Source: Oceanospirillaceae bacterium
GTDB taxonomy: Bacteria; Pseudomonadota; Gammaproteobacteria; Pseudomonadales; Balneatricaceae
Assembly: GCA_013215375.1 (NCBI GenBank)
Contig: JABSRB010000001.1
Span: 62,001 to 126,000 of the forward strand
Length of the DNA stretch: 64,000 bases
Direction of reading: 5' to 3'
This document shows, in pieces, positions 17,090-26,776 of this stretch. The notes beneath the pieces are model-generated. The model was not told where the DNA came from and searched no databases. It saw only the letters and a program-made list of their open reading frames with translations. Numbering within the stretch: position 1 is the stretch's first letter; each line of letters begins with the position of its first letter. A program made the position numbers and the translations under genes.

Positions 17090-18685
17090 CTAGCGCAGCA
17101 ACATACCTAATGAACCTTTAGGCATATTCTCAAGCCCACCTGACACATACTCTTTCAATTGACTAAAACGCGTCTGTTGCGGCTCTGTTTTGTTCAAATT
17201 TTCCACTAACCCCAAATAACGTTTAACCATACGCTGTGACTTATCGCGTTCGGCTTCATCATCATGCATCGATTCCAAATAAACCTGCGCTAGATTAAGC
17301 AAGGCCGTACCGTTTTCTCTATCGAGCTCCAAGGACATAGTGAAGTACTTGATAGCCTTAGCTTTATTTTTACTTAAATACTGTTTGATGCCCTGTAAAT
17401 TCACCTTATTGCTCATCTCTGGTTGTGAGCCTTTACTCTGTTCCTCTTCTTCAGAGTCTTTAGATAATATAGCCTCGTATTCTGGAACTATAGTCAAAGC
17501 AGATTGATTTAGCTGCTCTATATCGTCTTTTAGATTGTTTAAGAAAAGAATTTTTTCGGCGAGCTCCCTAAATTGAACAGCGCCTTCCGGGTTATTTAAA
17601 TCATCTTGCAACTTACTTTTAAACAAAGCTATTTGTACTTTCAAACCCGCATTATCGGGAAAAGCAGTAAGCGCCTCTTTTAATAAAACATCGATTTCTT
17701 TCTCTATTTTTTCTTGGTCACCATCATTTTTAAGCGATTCTCGCTGTATATTAGCAAGTCCTAAATACGGCTCTGGGGTGCGATGGCAGCTACCAGTATT
17801 TAACTGGATAGTGCGTTTAAAAGCACTTACAGCGATATCGGTCTTCCCTGTATAAATAGCGAGTTTACCGAGTTTCATATTTCGAGAAATAGCCATAGAG
17901 CTTATATTCATGGCACGATTTAATACCTGCATGGATTCTTCTAATCTGCCGCTTTTCTCGTAGAGAGAAGCCTGCAGGTCATAAGCTTTAATCAACAATG
18001 GTGATTTAGCTATCAGTGCATCCAACCTTTCCTCGGCCTGCTCTAGTCGCGAGCAACCGATCATCGCCTCACATATTTTCAAATCTATATTGTTATGAGG
18101 AGCGAGCGAAGCGACCTCTTCAAACAGTGCTAATGCCTCCTCAAAGTGCTGACTGTGCAGCAACAAATCGGCCTTCTTTTGTTTGACCGATAGAATCGAT
18201 AAATTTTTATCGAGTACAAAATCACAAAACTCCAACGCTCTCGCAATATCGCCACCGTCTAAAGCTTGGTTAATAGGCTTAACAGCTTGTTTACGCGCCA
18301 TCGCACTTTGTAAGCGATCTTGTAATTGTTTTAATGTGAAAGGTTTACTGATTACAAAGTCAGGCTCACTTTCACTAGCGTGAATAATCACTTCCGGTGA
18401 GTTATCGCCACTCATAAACCCCCAGCACGCCGTTGGCTTAATCAAATTTTTATGACGAGCTTTTTCCAATAACTGTAAGCCCGAATTACGCTCAGTTGTC
18501 GAATGTCCTAATAATACAAGATCATAATCATCTGCGGCGACTAATTCCAAAGCCCTCGAAGAGCCATTCGACCCTTTAATGTGGCTAAAACCTAGCTTCG
18601 ACAAATTCGCTACGGTGGATGAACGAACCAGACTGCTGTTATCTATGACCAGCGCACGTTTATTGGAAAAATCTATATTTTGCAC
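17090..18685 (-). CDS. Pseudo-receiver domain protein with TPR repeats
   Basis: A 531-residue cytoplasmic protein. Residues 1-125 have a CheY-like fold pattern (ALVIDNSSLVR, DYDLVLLGHS, DFVISKPFTLKQL). The phospho-acceptor Asp is replaced by Gly in LVLLGHS and one acidic-pocket residue is missing, whereas the KPF lysine remains. From about 140 to 500 there are degenerate TPR-type helical repeats (HFEEALALFEEVASLAPHN, GRLEESMQVLNRAMNI, GKTDIAVSAFKRTIQLN, NGTALLNLAQVYLES). It probably acts as a scaffold or phosphorylation-independent output protein for the two kinases encoded upstream on the same strand. Function unknown. Confidence 0.75.
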   Translation of the reverse strand: MQNIDFSNKRALVIDNSSLVRSSTVANLSKLGFSHIKGSNGSSRALELVAADDYDLVLLGHSTTERNSGLQLLEKARHKNLIKPTACWGFMSGDNSPEVIIHASESEPDFVISKPFTLKQLQDRLQSAMARKQAVKPINQALDGGDIARALEFCDFVLDKNLSILSVKQKKADLLLHSQHFEEALALFEEVASLAPHNNIDLKICEAMIGCSRLEQAEERLDALIAKSPLLIKAYDLQASLYEKSGRLEESMQVLNRAMNISSMAISRNMKLGKLAIYTGKTDIAVSAFKRTIQLNTGSCHRTPEPYLGLANIQRESLKNDGDQEKIEKEIDVLLKEALTAFPDNAGLKVQIALFKSKLQDDLNNPEGAVQFRELAEKILFLNNLKDDIEQLNQSALTIVPEYEAILSKDSEEEEQSKGSQPEMSNKVNLQGIKQYLSKNKAKAIKYFTMSLELDRENGTALLNLAQVYLESMHDDEAERDKSQRMVKRYLGLVENLNKTEPQQTRFSQLKEYVSGGLENMPKGSLGMLLR

Positions 18686-18893
18686 AAACTAACCTTTTAC
18701 AATTTGTTATTATTCTTTTCCAACCAGTAAGGGGCTTTACGATATTCGGCGGTCAAAAAGGAGGGGGATATGATGGTTACTTATGACAAAAAATTTAAGA
18801 ACAATCAATAACAAAGAAGTGATTATAGTGAATAGAGTTATAGCGGCCCCGAACAATTAACACAACCTGAATTCGGGTTATTAAAGACTCAAT

Positions 18894-20243
18894 TTATGAT
18901 CTATCTAACAAGCCTGGTAACTCAATTATAAATTTAGCACCTTGGTTTATTTCACTGCTGCAGCGTACTGATCCTTTCAAGTTTCGAACCACCAAGTTAT
19001 AAAGAATATTCATCCCCAAACCGCTCCCGCCTGTTCCTCTCGTTGTGGAAAAGAAAGGTTCGTATATCTGCTGCTGCACTTCTTGGCTCATCCCAATGCC
19101 ATCATCTTGATAGTCGATGATTAAGTTCTCTCCACTCACTCTCAGCTCCATTTTGATGTTCCCCTTTTTATGGTCACTAAAACCATGTATCTTTGAATTG
19201 AGAACTAAATTTGAAATTATTTGAGAGAAAAATCCTGGGTAAGTATAGATTGTATAATTTTGTGCAGCGTCATGTTTTAACTCGAAAGTGACGTTATTTA
19301 ATTCAGGCTTCAAGCTTTCCACGACATTATTAATGTATTCGACCAGATCAAATTTCCTCTCCATATCACTGGAGATATCAACAGAAACCATCTTAAAATT
19401 CTGTACCAGATCCGAGGCTTGATTGAGGTGAGTTATCACCATGTCACTGGATTTTTTCGCAGAGCTCAGGAAATTCTCGAAATCAACTTTGCGCAGTTCG
19501 CCAGCATGAAATGCCCTTTCAAAGCTGAGAATTTTGTCACTAAGGCTAGAGAGAAAGGTTAAGCCAATACCAAGTGGGGTATTTAATTCATGGGACACAC
19601 CGGCGACAAGGCGTCCTAGAGATGCCATTTTAGCGGATTCTACTAACTGATCTTGCGCCTGTTTTAAGTTTTCTATAGTGGCATGTAGCTCTTTAGTACG
19701 ATCATTCACTAAAATTTCTAAATTATCTTTATGCAGTTCAAGTTCTTGATTACTTTTTTGTAACAACGCGGTTCGCTGCTCTACTAACTGTTCTAAATGC
19801 AGCTGATAGTTTTTATTTTCCCGCTTTAAGCGCACTTGCTCAAGTGCTCTGGTCACTGATACTTGTAACAAATTAACATCAGTGATTGGCTTGGTTAAGT
19901 AATCAAAGGCACCTAAGTGCAGTGCATCAACCACATCCCCCATTAAGCCAGCGCCTGAAATCACAATCACCGGAATTTGCGGGTACAAAGCTGTGCAGCG
20001 ATTAAGAAACTCAATCCCCCCCATCACCGGCATTCTTAAATCAGTGAGTATCAAATCGGGTTGAGTCGATGATATCAAGTCTAGCCCTGATTTGCCATTA
20101 TCGCTGCTCACTACTTTATAGCCGTAATCTTCTAGAGAATCACAAAAGCTGCTTCTCACGATATCTTCATCATCGATAACTAAAATCGTCGGCGTTGCAA
20201 CTTCTGGCTTCAAACTCATCTCTCCAAAAAAGCGATTGTGCAT
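18894..20243 (-). CDS. Receiver-histidine kinase hybrid signalling protein
   Basis: A 449-residue soluble protein with the receiver domain first. Residues about 18-140 hold ILVIDDEDIVR, the phospho-acceptor Asp in LILTDLRMPVMGG and the YLTKPI lysine. A coiled coil of about 150-205 (LEQLVEQRTALLQKSNQELE) follows. The HisKA box is GRLVAGVSHELNTPLG, and the ATPase domain has NSKIHG, DDGIGM, EPFFST and GGSGLGMN. The receiver-first arrangement suggests it relays signals from the upstream PAS kinase. An alternative ATG at 20219 (MSLKPEVA) is possible; neither start has a well-spaced ribosome site. Confidence 0.85.
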   Translation of the reverse strand: MHNRFFGEMSLKPEVATPTILVIDDEDIVRSSFCDSLEDYGYKVVSSDNGKSGLDLISSTQPDLILTDLRMPVMGGIEFLNRCTALYPQIPVIVISGAGLMGDVVDALHLGAFDYLTKPITDVNLLQVSVTRALEQVRLKRENKNYQLHLEQLVEQRTALLQKSNQELELHKDNLEILVNDRTKELHATIENLKQAQDQLVESAKMASLGRLVAGVSHELNTPLGIGLTFLSSLSDKILSFERAFHAGELRKVDFENFLSSAKKSSDMVITHLNQASDLVQNFKMVSVDISSDMERKFDLVEYINNVVESLKPELNNVTFELKHDAAQNYTIYTYPGFFSQIISNLVLNSKIHGFSDHKKGNIKMELRVSGENLIIDYQDDGIGMSQEVQQQIYEPFFSTTRGTGGSGLGMNILYNLVVRNLKGSVRCSSEINQGAKFIIELPGLLDRS

Positions 20244-20355
20244 TTAAATCACACTATATTTTCTAAATAATTATAGTACGGGTTTTTAAAACAGGTAATT
20301 CATTACCATTAAATATTACTCATAGTATATTTAGTTACTCATGACTTAAAAAGTC

Positions 20356-23300
20356 TTACTTCTTCCCATATCTAGGTAGAGTAATGATAAATTTACTGAA
20401 TTTCCCGATAACAGAATCGACCGCTAATTTACCCCCGTGATTTTCACTGATAATAAAATAAGAAACACTTAAACCTAATCCTGTTCCCATCCCCTCGCTT
20501 TTCGTGGTAAAAAACGGATCGAAAATTCGCGATTTGATGTCATCACTTATCCCCGGGCCATTATCTTCAATTTCAATAACCACTTGCTCTAAGTGCTCTT
20601 CATAAATAACCCGGAATGTTATACGCGGATTTTCAACATCTGCATCTTGCATTGCCTGAGCCGCATTCCTCAGCAAGTTTAAAAACACCTGCTGAATTTT
20701 TCCTGATTCACAAACAATAAGCGGAGTGTCTGGTTGGTACTCTTTGCTAATAATAATATTCTTAAAATCATAATTATGTTTTAAATTATGATCTGTCATT
20801 GAAAGCTCTAATGCTTTATCCAATAGTTTTTCAATATTTTGCTCACCGCTTATCGCTTCATTTTGTCGAGAGAAATCCAACATATTCTCAACGATCATTG
20901 CCACTCGATGCCCTGACTCAATAATATTATTTAACATTTTCAAAACGCCACGACGCTGCATATATTGCGATATGACGGCTAATTCTGTCCCCAGCTCTTC
21001 AGCAATTTGTATATTGGCTGCAATTTTTTGATTACCTAACCGATTCAGCATAACATTGGCTGTTTGCATCATTCCCGCTAAAGGATTGTTAATCTCATGC
21101 GCCATACCTGCGGCCAAGCCTCCTAGAGAGAGCATTTTCTCGGATTGGATCATCATTTCTGAAATCATTACTTGCTCTGTTACATTATCTAAGCGAATAA
21201 CAGCTCCAGACTCTTCCCCAGCGATAAGTGGATAAATGGTAATATCTTCATAACACGCTGCTTTATTTTTTATAAACATACGCTTTAATTGCGAGCTCTC
21301 TTTACCTAAACGCACCGCATCATTAATTTTTTCTATTTCGGATTCTAATCTTGGAAAAACTTGGGTCAGCTTCTTTTGAAAGGCATCACGGGTATTAATA
21401 CCTGTCTCTATTTGAGCGGCAACATTCCACTGAATAACTTTACAGTCTTTATCAACCGCGATTAATACCGATGAGATTGAGTCTATGATACTGGCCAAAT
21501 AGTTTCGCAAGTGCTCAATTTCTTGCTCCGCTTTTTTGCTTTCAGAAATATCGGTACTGATAACAATGACACTGCCATCTTCTAGGGTTTGTTCAAATAT
21601 ATTGATGTATCGGTCTTGGCCTAAAGGGAGCACAAAATTCTTAACCTGATTCCGGTGCATTTTAATACGCTGGTCAAACCAAGCATCTTTATCAAAGGCA
21701 TACTGCTGGACATAAAAATCACTGGTGTATTGCCATAATTTACTAAAGCTAATCCCCAGCGGTTCATCAAGCCCCATTTCAAGACAAGAGTGAGCAAACT
21801 CTTGATTATAAAAAACCAAACTATCAGCTTCATCATAGATAGTAACCATTAGGTTTAAGCTGTTAATTGCCGACAAAAACCGGATATCTCTCTCTTCAAC
21901 TAAACAGCGTTCAGTAACATCTCTTCCCGCCCCCATGTAACCGATAAAACTGCCTTGCTCGTCATATTTTGGCTCTCCCGATAAACTAATAGTCACTAGT
22001 TTATCGTGGCCAGTTTTCCACTTAGTCTCAAACTCGTGAAATGCCTCTCGCCTATCGGTTATCTCCAAATACTGTTGCAGCGAACGCTGGTTTGCAGACC
22101 CCATAATCCCGTAAGACTTATCTCGACTCTTGCCAATGAAAAACTCTGGAGGGAATCCAGAAACCGCTTCAGCACCTCCGGCAAAGAAGGTAAACGTTAA
22201 GTTTTCATCCATTTCCCAATACCAATCGGCACCGATCAGCGCGAAATCCCTGAATCTACTCTCACTGTTCGCCAGCGCGATTTGCGATGCTTTTAATGCA
22301 GAGATATCAGCGCCAATGCAAATAACGCTGCCATCATCTAGCCTATCTATATTAAATATAAATTGCTGGCCAGAGACAAATACGACTTCGAAAAAATCTT
22401 CTGCATTCACTAAGCCTCGCAGCCAATCGGTACTCCATGTCTTCTTAATTTTGTCGTTGTTGATGCTTTGGTGATTATTCACCACCGCCTTTAGATAACC
22501 TTCAAAAGGGGCTCCAATAACAATGGCACCTTTTACATTTTTATTGATATTACTGAAACTTTCATTAAAAAAGATAAAACGGTTATCAGCATCTAAAAAG
22601 AACACCACTTCTTTTGATTGATTAAAGGCAGAGATCAATTGTTGTGATTTTCGGTCCGCCTTGCGCCTAATCTGGGCTTCAAAGATTAACGATTCATTAC
22701 TTTTATTTAACTCTTCAGTACGATCTTGAACCCGCTGCTCAAATATTTCATTCTGATGTTTTAGCTCTCGGCTCTTTAGAATAAAAAACACAATCAGCGT
22801 TGATACGGCTAATAGCAAACCAAGTAAGGTAATTAACAAATGGTCGTACAAATTATCGAGTGTACTTAATCGCTGCCTTCGCGTTGACTGACGCTCTTGA
22901 AGTGCAGAAATCGAAAGAAAATATGCCCTATTTATCTGCTCATTAGTATATTGGTTTATTTTATCAAAGGATTTTTGATCCCCTGATTTAAGCTGTTCAA
23001 CAAGGGGATCAAGCAGATTCAAGGTGGTACGCATTGAAGAGATGACTTCATTGCCCAAAGGTAGCAGCTCTAACATAATAGCAATTTGCTTATTGATATC
23101 ATGATCGAAGCGACTCCAAAGAATATCCAAGCTAATAAGCATATTTTCTCTGGCAGCCGTCGTACCTTCTAGATAGAAATAGCTAACATTTTGTAAAAAA
23201 GTTCTAGTCTCTTTATCTGCTTGATTTAAAAACCAAACTAGACTGACTTTTGAATCTCTTTGTTGTACATTTTGTATGGATTTTATTTTGAGCAAATCAT

Positions 23301-23373
23301 TGATGAGCGCTGCAGCCATAACGACAGCGAACACAAGAGAAACGAGATAAATCCATTTTACACGCTTTAACAT
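20356..23373 (-). CDS. Membrane sensor histidine kinase with multiple PAS domains
   Basis: A 1005-residue protein. TM1 is at about 8-28, a helical periplasmic region at about 29-175 and TM2 at about 178-200. Four PAS-like segments follow between about 245 and 735 (for example VVFFLDADNRFIFFN, FRDFALIGADWYWEMDENL and VLIAVDKDCKVIQWN). The HisKA motif GLAAGMAHEINNPLAG has His759. The ATPase domain has NLLRNAAQAM, DNGPGI, DPFFTTK and GTGLGLS. It lies 23 nt downstream of the gene for a secreted protein, so the two may form a periplasmic sensing pair. Signal unknown; no receiver domain of its own. Confidence 0.88.
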   Translation of the reverse strand: MLKRVKWIYLVSLVFAVVMAAALINDLLKIKSIQNVQQRDSKVSLVWFLNQADKETRTFLQNVSYFYLEGTTAARENMLISLDILWSRFDHDINKQIAIMLELLPLGNEVISSMRTTLNLLDPLVEQLKSGDQKSFDKINQYTNEQINRAYFLSISALQERQSTRRQRLSTLDNLYDHLLITLLGLLLAVSTLIVFFILKSRELKHQNEIFEQRVQDRTEELNKSNESLIFEAQIRRKADRKSQQLISAFNQSKEVVFFLDADNRFIFFNESFSNINKNVKGAIVIGAPFEGYLKAVVNNHQSINNDKIKKTWSTDWLRGLVNAEDFFEVVFVSGQQFIFNIDRLDDGSVICIGADISALKASQIALANSESRFRDFALIGADWYWEMDENLTFTFFAGGAEAVSGFPPEFFIGKSRDKSYGIMGSANQRSLQQYLEITDRREAFHEFETKWKTGHDKLVTISLSGEPKYDEQGSFIGYMGAGRDVTERCLVEERDIRFLSAINSLNLMVTIYDEADSLVFYNQEFAHSCLEMGLDEPLGISFSKLWQYTSDFYVQQYAFDKDAWFDQRIKMHRNQVKNFVLPLGQDRYINIFEQTLEDGSVIVISTDISESKKAEQEIEHLRNYLASIIDSISSVLIAVDKDCKVIQWNVAAQIETGINTRDAFQKKLTQVFPRLESEIEKINDAVRLGKESSQLKRMFIKNKAACYEDITIYPLIAGEESGAVIRLDNVTEQVMISEMMIQSEKMLSLGGLAAGMAHEINNPLAGMMQTANVMLNRLGNQKIAANIQIAEELGTELAVISQYMQRRGVLKMLNNIIESGHRVAMIVENMLDFSRQNEAISGEQNIEKLLDKALELSMTDHNLKHNYDFKNIIISKEYQPDTPLIVCESGKIQQVFLNLLRNAAQAMQDADVENPRITFRVIYEEHLEQVVIEIEDNGPGISDDIKSRIFDPFFTTKSEGMGTGLGLSVSYFIISENHGGKLAVDSVIGKFSKFIITLPRYGKK

Positions 23374-23396
23374 ATTTGACGCTCGTCACAGAATAC

Positions 23397-23900
23397 TTAA
23401 TTAATATCCAATTGCTGTAATTGCCATATAGAGCGGGTGTAATAAAGATTATCTCTTATCTCTGGATTTTCACTCCAGGGATATATTACCCATATAGGCC
23501 CTTTTGTCCGCACACTAAGCACTTCATCATCGCGTTTAAGCGCAATGATCATCGGATAGTTATTAATATCAACGATTGGCAGTTTAATTCTATAGCCATT
23601 CAATGCCGTCGCCATTACCTCTTCAGGTATTGCTCCTACATGTTTTAATAGCTCTTTGAGAGTGGGCCCCTCAAATTTAGTCATGCCTTTAGTCCAAGGA
23701 GTATTAGTATTGATAACCGTTTGCTGTAAAGCCAACAACATATTTAAGTCAAATTGAGCGCCGTGCTCGGAATTTGTATTTTCAAGCTTACCGCTGATAG
23801 TTAAAATCACTTTACCTGTAGGCGACACTAAAGTACCGGCTGATACAGCGGTTATGTTTAATACCAAACCTACGAGAAATGCCAATATGATTTTATTCAT
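23397..23900 (-). CDS. Secreted molybdopterin-oxidoreductase-fold-like protein (COG3915-like)
   Basis: A 167-residue protein with signal peptide MNKIILAFLVGLVLNITAVSA and a likely cut near residue 21. The mature part (VILTISGKLENTN, FEGPTLKELLKHVG, TALNGYRIKLPI, PMIIALKRDDEVLSVRTKGPIWVIYPW) resembles the SUOX/YedY-fold proteins of unknown function often found beside sensor kinases. No cofactor-binding Cys is visible, so it is probably a binding protein rather than an enzyme. The ATG at 23900 has AAAGG 9 nt upstream and is preferred to the TTG at 23909. First gene of the four-gene minus-strand sensory cluster. Confidence 0.7.
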   Translation of the reverse strand: MNKIILAFLVGLVLNITAVSAGTLVSPTGKVILTISGKLENTNSEHGAQFDLNMLLALQQTVINTNTPWTKGMTKFEGPTLKELLKHVGAIPEEVMATALNGYRIKLPIVDINNYPMIIALKRDDEVLSVRTKGPIWVIYPWSENPEIRDNLYYTRSIWQLQQLDIN

Positions 23901-24029
23901 TGGATACAACCTTTTGTTTTTTATAGCTGTTTAGTATAAAGCATATTTTGCTTTAACTAACCTCTATTTGTTTATCCATAGGATTTAATCTTTAACCATC
24001 AAGAACACATATTAAGTGCAATAAAGATC

Positions 24030-24120
24030 CCCGGGGCAAGCCCTCTCGCTTCGCGAGCCTTCACTTACGGATGCGGGGTATTCCTAGTGACTTTTGGTTC
24101 GTACAAGCTCACGCCCCAAA
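24030..24120. repeat. GC-rich nested inverted repeat
   Basis: An outer CCCCG/CGGGG pair encloses an inner CTCGC-TTC-GCGAG hairpin, and a second hairpin GCCC-AAA-GGGC follows near 24110. It is much more GC-rich than its surroundings and lies in the 355-nt gap between gnd and the secreted protein gene, directly before a copy of the dispersed palindromic repeat. The left part of the gap (23901-24029) is AT-rich with nothing recognised. Confidence 0.5.
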
Positions 24121-24130
24121 GGGCGGGGAA

Positions 24131-24174
24131 TTAAACCCTTGATGATTTGGGCTCCGCCTAATTAATCTCTATTA
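24131..24174. repeat. Dispersed palindromic (REP-like) repeat, copy 3
   Basis: ACCCTTGATGATTTGGGCTCCGCCTAATTAATCTCTATT is a diverged copy of the 15131-15175 element; the stem has become TTGGGC-TCC-GCCTAA, with one G-T pair. Confidence 0.65.
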
Positions 24175-24218
24175 AAAAGGAATGAAAACACACCTCACTT
24201 TAATTAACTAACAGAGAC

Positions 24219-24248
24219 ATAAAAGGGCCTAATATCCAGCCCTTTTAT
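24219..24248 (-). terminator. Terminator of gnd
   Basis: Perfect 10-bp inverted repeat ATAAAAGGGC/GCCCTTTTAT with a 10-base loop, starting 8 bases after the gnd stop. The T-rich arm supports termination of minus-strand transcription. Confidence 0.75.
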
Positions 24249-24255
24249 CAATCAC

Positions 24256-25779
24256 TTAAACTTGGCGCAACACTCTAGGGCTAGCACTCCAATCTAAATG
24301 ATATTTCTTATTGGCAGGCTGGTCCGTTCTGGAAAAAGTATGAGCACCGAAATAATCACGCTGCGCTTGCAGCAAATTAGCCGGTAAAGTTTTACAGCGA
24401 TATGAATCATAATAAGCAAGAGCTGATGACATGGCAGGATGTGGGATTCCCATTAGCGTTGCTGAGGCAATAGACTTACGCCAATTCATTTGAAATTTAG
24501 TGATTTGCTGAGAGAAGAAAGGGTCTAGTAATAGATTCGATAAATGCTCATTTTCAACAAACGCATTATTAATATCTTGCAAGAATACCGCGCGAATAAT
24601 ACAGCCTGCACGCCAAATTTTAGCGATTGCTGAAAAATCTAAGTTCCAACCCTTATCTTTAGAGGCAATAGCCATCAGCTGAAAACCTTGCGCGTATGCA
24701 CAGATTTTTGAGCAATAAAGTGCATCGTGTAGCTGCTCAATTATTTGCTGTTTTTGCTCTTGAGTATAAATAACGCTCTCAGGCCCATCTAATATCTCAC
24801 TGGCAATAACACGCTCTTGCTTAAAGCTTGATAAACTTCTGGCAAACACCGCTTGGGTGATCGTTTGAGCAGGGCTGCCCACTTCAAGAGCCGACACTGC
24901 AGTCCAAAGACCCGTGCCCTTTTGTCCCGCTGTGTCTAAAATAACATCGACCAATGCCAGCCCCGTGACAGGATCTTGCTCGCGTAATACTTCGATACTG
25001 ATTTCCATTAAATAGCTATCTAGTACTCCATCATGCCATTTTTCGAAAATATCAGCGATTTCCAATGCCGTTAACTTCAGCCCTTCACGCAACACATGAT
25101 AACTTTCACAAATTAGCTGCATGTCGGCATATTCAATACCGTTATGAACCATCTTCACATAGTGACCAGCTCCACTAGCGCCGATATAAGCAGCACATGG
25201 CTCACCTTCTAAGACAGGGTTACCAGGCTCAAAACGCTCTATAGGTCTACCTGTGGTAGGATCCACTTTAGCGGAAATTGCCTTTAATACTGGTGCAACT
25301 CGCGTCCAAGCATAAGGGTCACCCGATGGCATAAGGGAGGGGCCAAATCTAGCGCCAACTTCACCACCTGAAACGGCAGTAGAAAAGAAGATGAAATCTT
25401 TTTTATACTTTTTCTCGCGCTCAACAGTATCTTTCCACAAGCTATTACCTGTATCAATGATAATGTCATCCGCTTTAATTCCTGCCGAAATAAGGTGTTC
25501 ACACACATCATCGACTGCATTTCCTGCAGGTACTGAGATCATCAGTAAATTTGGTTTTTTTAAAGAATCAAGTAACTGTGTGAATGAACTACAACCAAAT
25601 ATTCTTTTTGGCTTATCGCCACGCTGTTGTGTATCAATTTCTTCTAGCTGAGCTACCTTGTTGTCATCTAAATCAAAACAGGCAACAACATAACCATTAT
25701 CCGCCAAGTTTAGAGCCAAATTATGCCCCATAACTCCCAAGCCAATAAAACCGATATCACACAATGTTTCACTTTTCAC
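24256..25779 (-). CDS. gnd: 6-phosphogluconate dehydrogenase, decarboxylating
   Basis: A 507-residue enzyme of the oxidative pentose phosphate pathway, making ribulose 5-phosphate, CO2 and NADPH. The N-terminal Rossmann motif is IGFIGLGVMGHNLALNLADNG. The substrate region shows STAVSGGEVGARFGPSLMPSG and GAGHYVKMVHNGIEYADMQLICESY, with the catalytic Lys and Asn-Glu. DTAGQKGTGLWTA and the C-terminal IPHPAMSSALAYYDSYR are also standard. It is slightly longer than the usual 470 residues. It lies alone between a terminator and the aap operon; no zwf or pgl gene is in the window. Confidence 0.95.
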   Translation of the reverse strand: MKSETLCDIGFIGLGVMGHNLALNLADNGYVVACFDLDDNKVAQLEEIDTQQRGDKPKRIFGCSSFTQLLDSLKKPNLLMISVPAGNAVDDVCEHLISAGIKADDIIIDTGNSLWKDTVEREKKYKKDFIFFSTAVSGGEVGARFGPSLMPSGDPYAWTRVAPVLKAISAKVDPTTGRPIERFEPGNPVLEGEPCAAYIGASGAGHYVKMVHNGIEYADMQLICESYHVLREGLKLTALEIADIFEKWHDGVLDSYLMEISIEVLREQDPVTGLALVDVILDTAGQKGTGLWTAVSALEVGSPAQTITQAVFARSLSSFKQERVIASEILDGPESVIYTQEQKQQIIEQLHDALYCSKICAYAQGFQLMAIASKDKGWNLDFSAIAKIWRAGCIIRAVFLQDINNAFVENEHLSNLLLDPFFSQQITKFQMNWRKSIASATLMGIPHPAMSSALAYYDSYRCKTLPANLLQAQRDYFGAHTFSRTDQPANKKYHLDWSASPRVLRQV

Positions 25780-25964
25780 ACTATCACCTAGTTAACACTT
25801 TAAGAGAGCGTTAATTTTAAGCAATTGACTTATTCCAATCAACCGCCATCGCTCTGTATCGAGACATTTAATTAAAAACTCAACCATCAATACCTAATAC
25901 ATAAAAAATACCAGCCATATTCCGCTCTATTTCTTCTTATCCTCATCAGCTACAGCATTACAGA

Positions 25965-25992
25965 CGAAAAAAAACCATCTCACGATGGTTTT
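25965..25992 (-). terminator. Terminator of the aapJQMP operon
   Basis: AAAACCATC (25971-25979), loop TCAC, GATGGTTTT (25984-25992). Read on the minus strand it ends in a run of eight T, about 25 bases after the aapP stop. Confidence 0.85.
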
Positions 25993-26017
25993 TATACAAT
26001 CCATTAAACACTACGTC

Positions 26018-26767
26018 TTAATGAAGTATTTGACTCAAGAACAACTGGGTTCTTTCATTTTGAGGATTATCAAAAAATTCTGCTGGAGTATTTTCTTCGA
26101 CAATCTGACCGGCATCCATAAAGATAACTCTGTCGGCAACTTTACGAGCAAAGCCCATTTCGTGAGTAACGCAGATCATAGTCATGCCTTCTTCAGCAAG
26201 CTCAATCATTACATCTAACACTTCCTTGATCATTTCAGGATCTAGTGCAGAGGTAGGCTCATCAAACAAAATAGTTCTAGGCTTCATGCATAGTGAACGT
26301 GCAATAGCGACGCGCTGCTGCTGCCCACCAGAGAGTTGACCTGGATACTTAAGTGCCTGATCCGGAATTTTAACCTTCTCAAGGAAATGCATCGCCGTTT
26401 CTTCAGCTTCTTTCTTAGGAATACCGCGTACCCAGATTGGCGCTAAAGTACAGTTTTCCAATACGGTGAGATGCGGGAATAAGTTAAAGTGCTGAAAACA
26501 CATACCCACTTCACGACGTACTTCATCAATTTTTTTGATATCGTTAGTTAGCTCAATACCATCAACAATGATTTGACCTTGTTGATGCTCCTCAAGGCGG
26601 TTGATACAACGTATCATCGTAGACTTACCAGAGCCGGAAGGCCCACAAACTACGATAATTTCACCTTTCTTCACTTCAATATTTATATCGCGCAGTACAT
26701 GAAAATCACCGTACCACTTGTGCATGCCTTTAATACTAATTGCAAGCTTTTCATTATTATTCGCCAT
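26018..26767 (-). CDS. aapP: General L-amino acid ABC transporter, ATP-binding protein
   Basis: A 249-residue ABC ATPase of the polar amino-acid uptake family. Walker A is GPSGSGKST, the Q-loop region is [16 protein letters not shown], the signature is [15 protein letters not shown] and Walker B is [13 protein letters not shown]. The H-loop is VTHEMGF. It energises uptake through AapQ and AapM. The start lies 9 nt downstream of aapM and it is the last gene of the operon. Family rules fit AapP/GlnQ; the specific amino-acid range is inferred from the operon, not from this subunit. Confidence 0.94.
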   Translation of the reverse strand: MANNNEKLAISIKGMHKWYGDFHVLRDINIEVKKGEIIVVCGPSGSGKSTMIRCINRLEEHQQGQIIVDGIELTNDIKKIDEVRREVGMCFQHFNLFPHLTVLENCTLAPIWVRGIPKKEAEETAMHFLEKVKIPDQALKYPGQLSGGQQQRVAIARSLCMKPRTILFDEPTSALDPEMIKEVLDVMIELAEEGMTMICVTHEMGFARKVADRVIFMDAGQIVEENTPAEFFDNPQNERTQLFLSQILH

Positions 26768-26776
26768 TGGTGGCTC

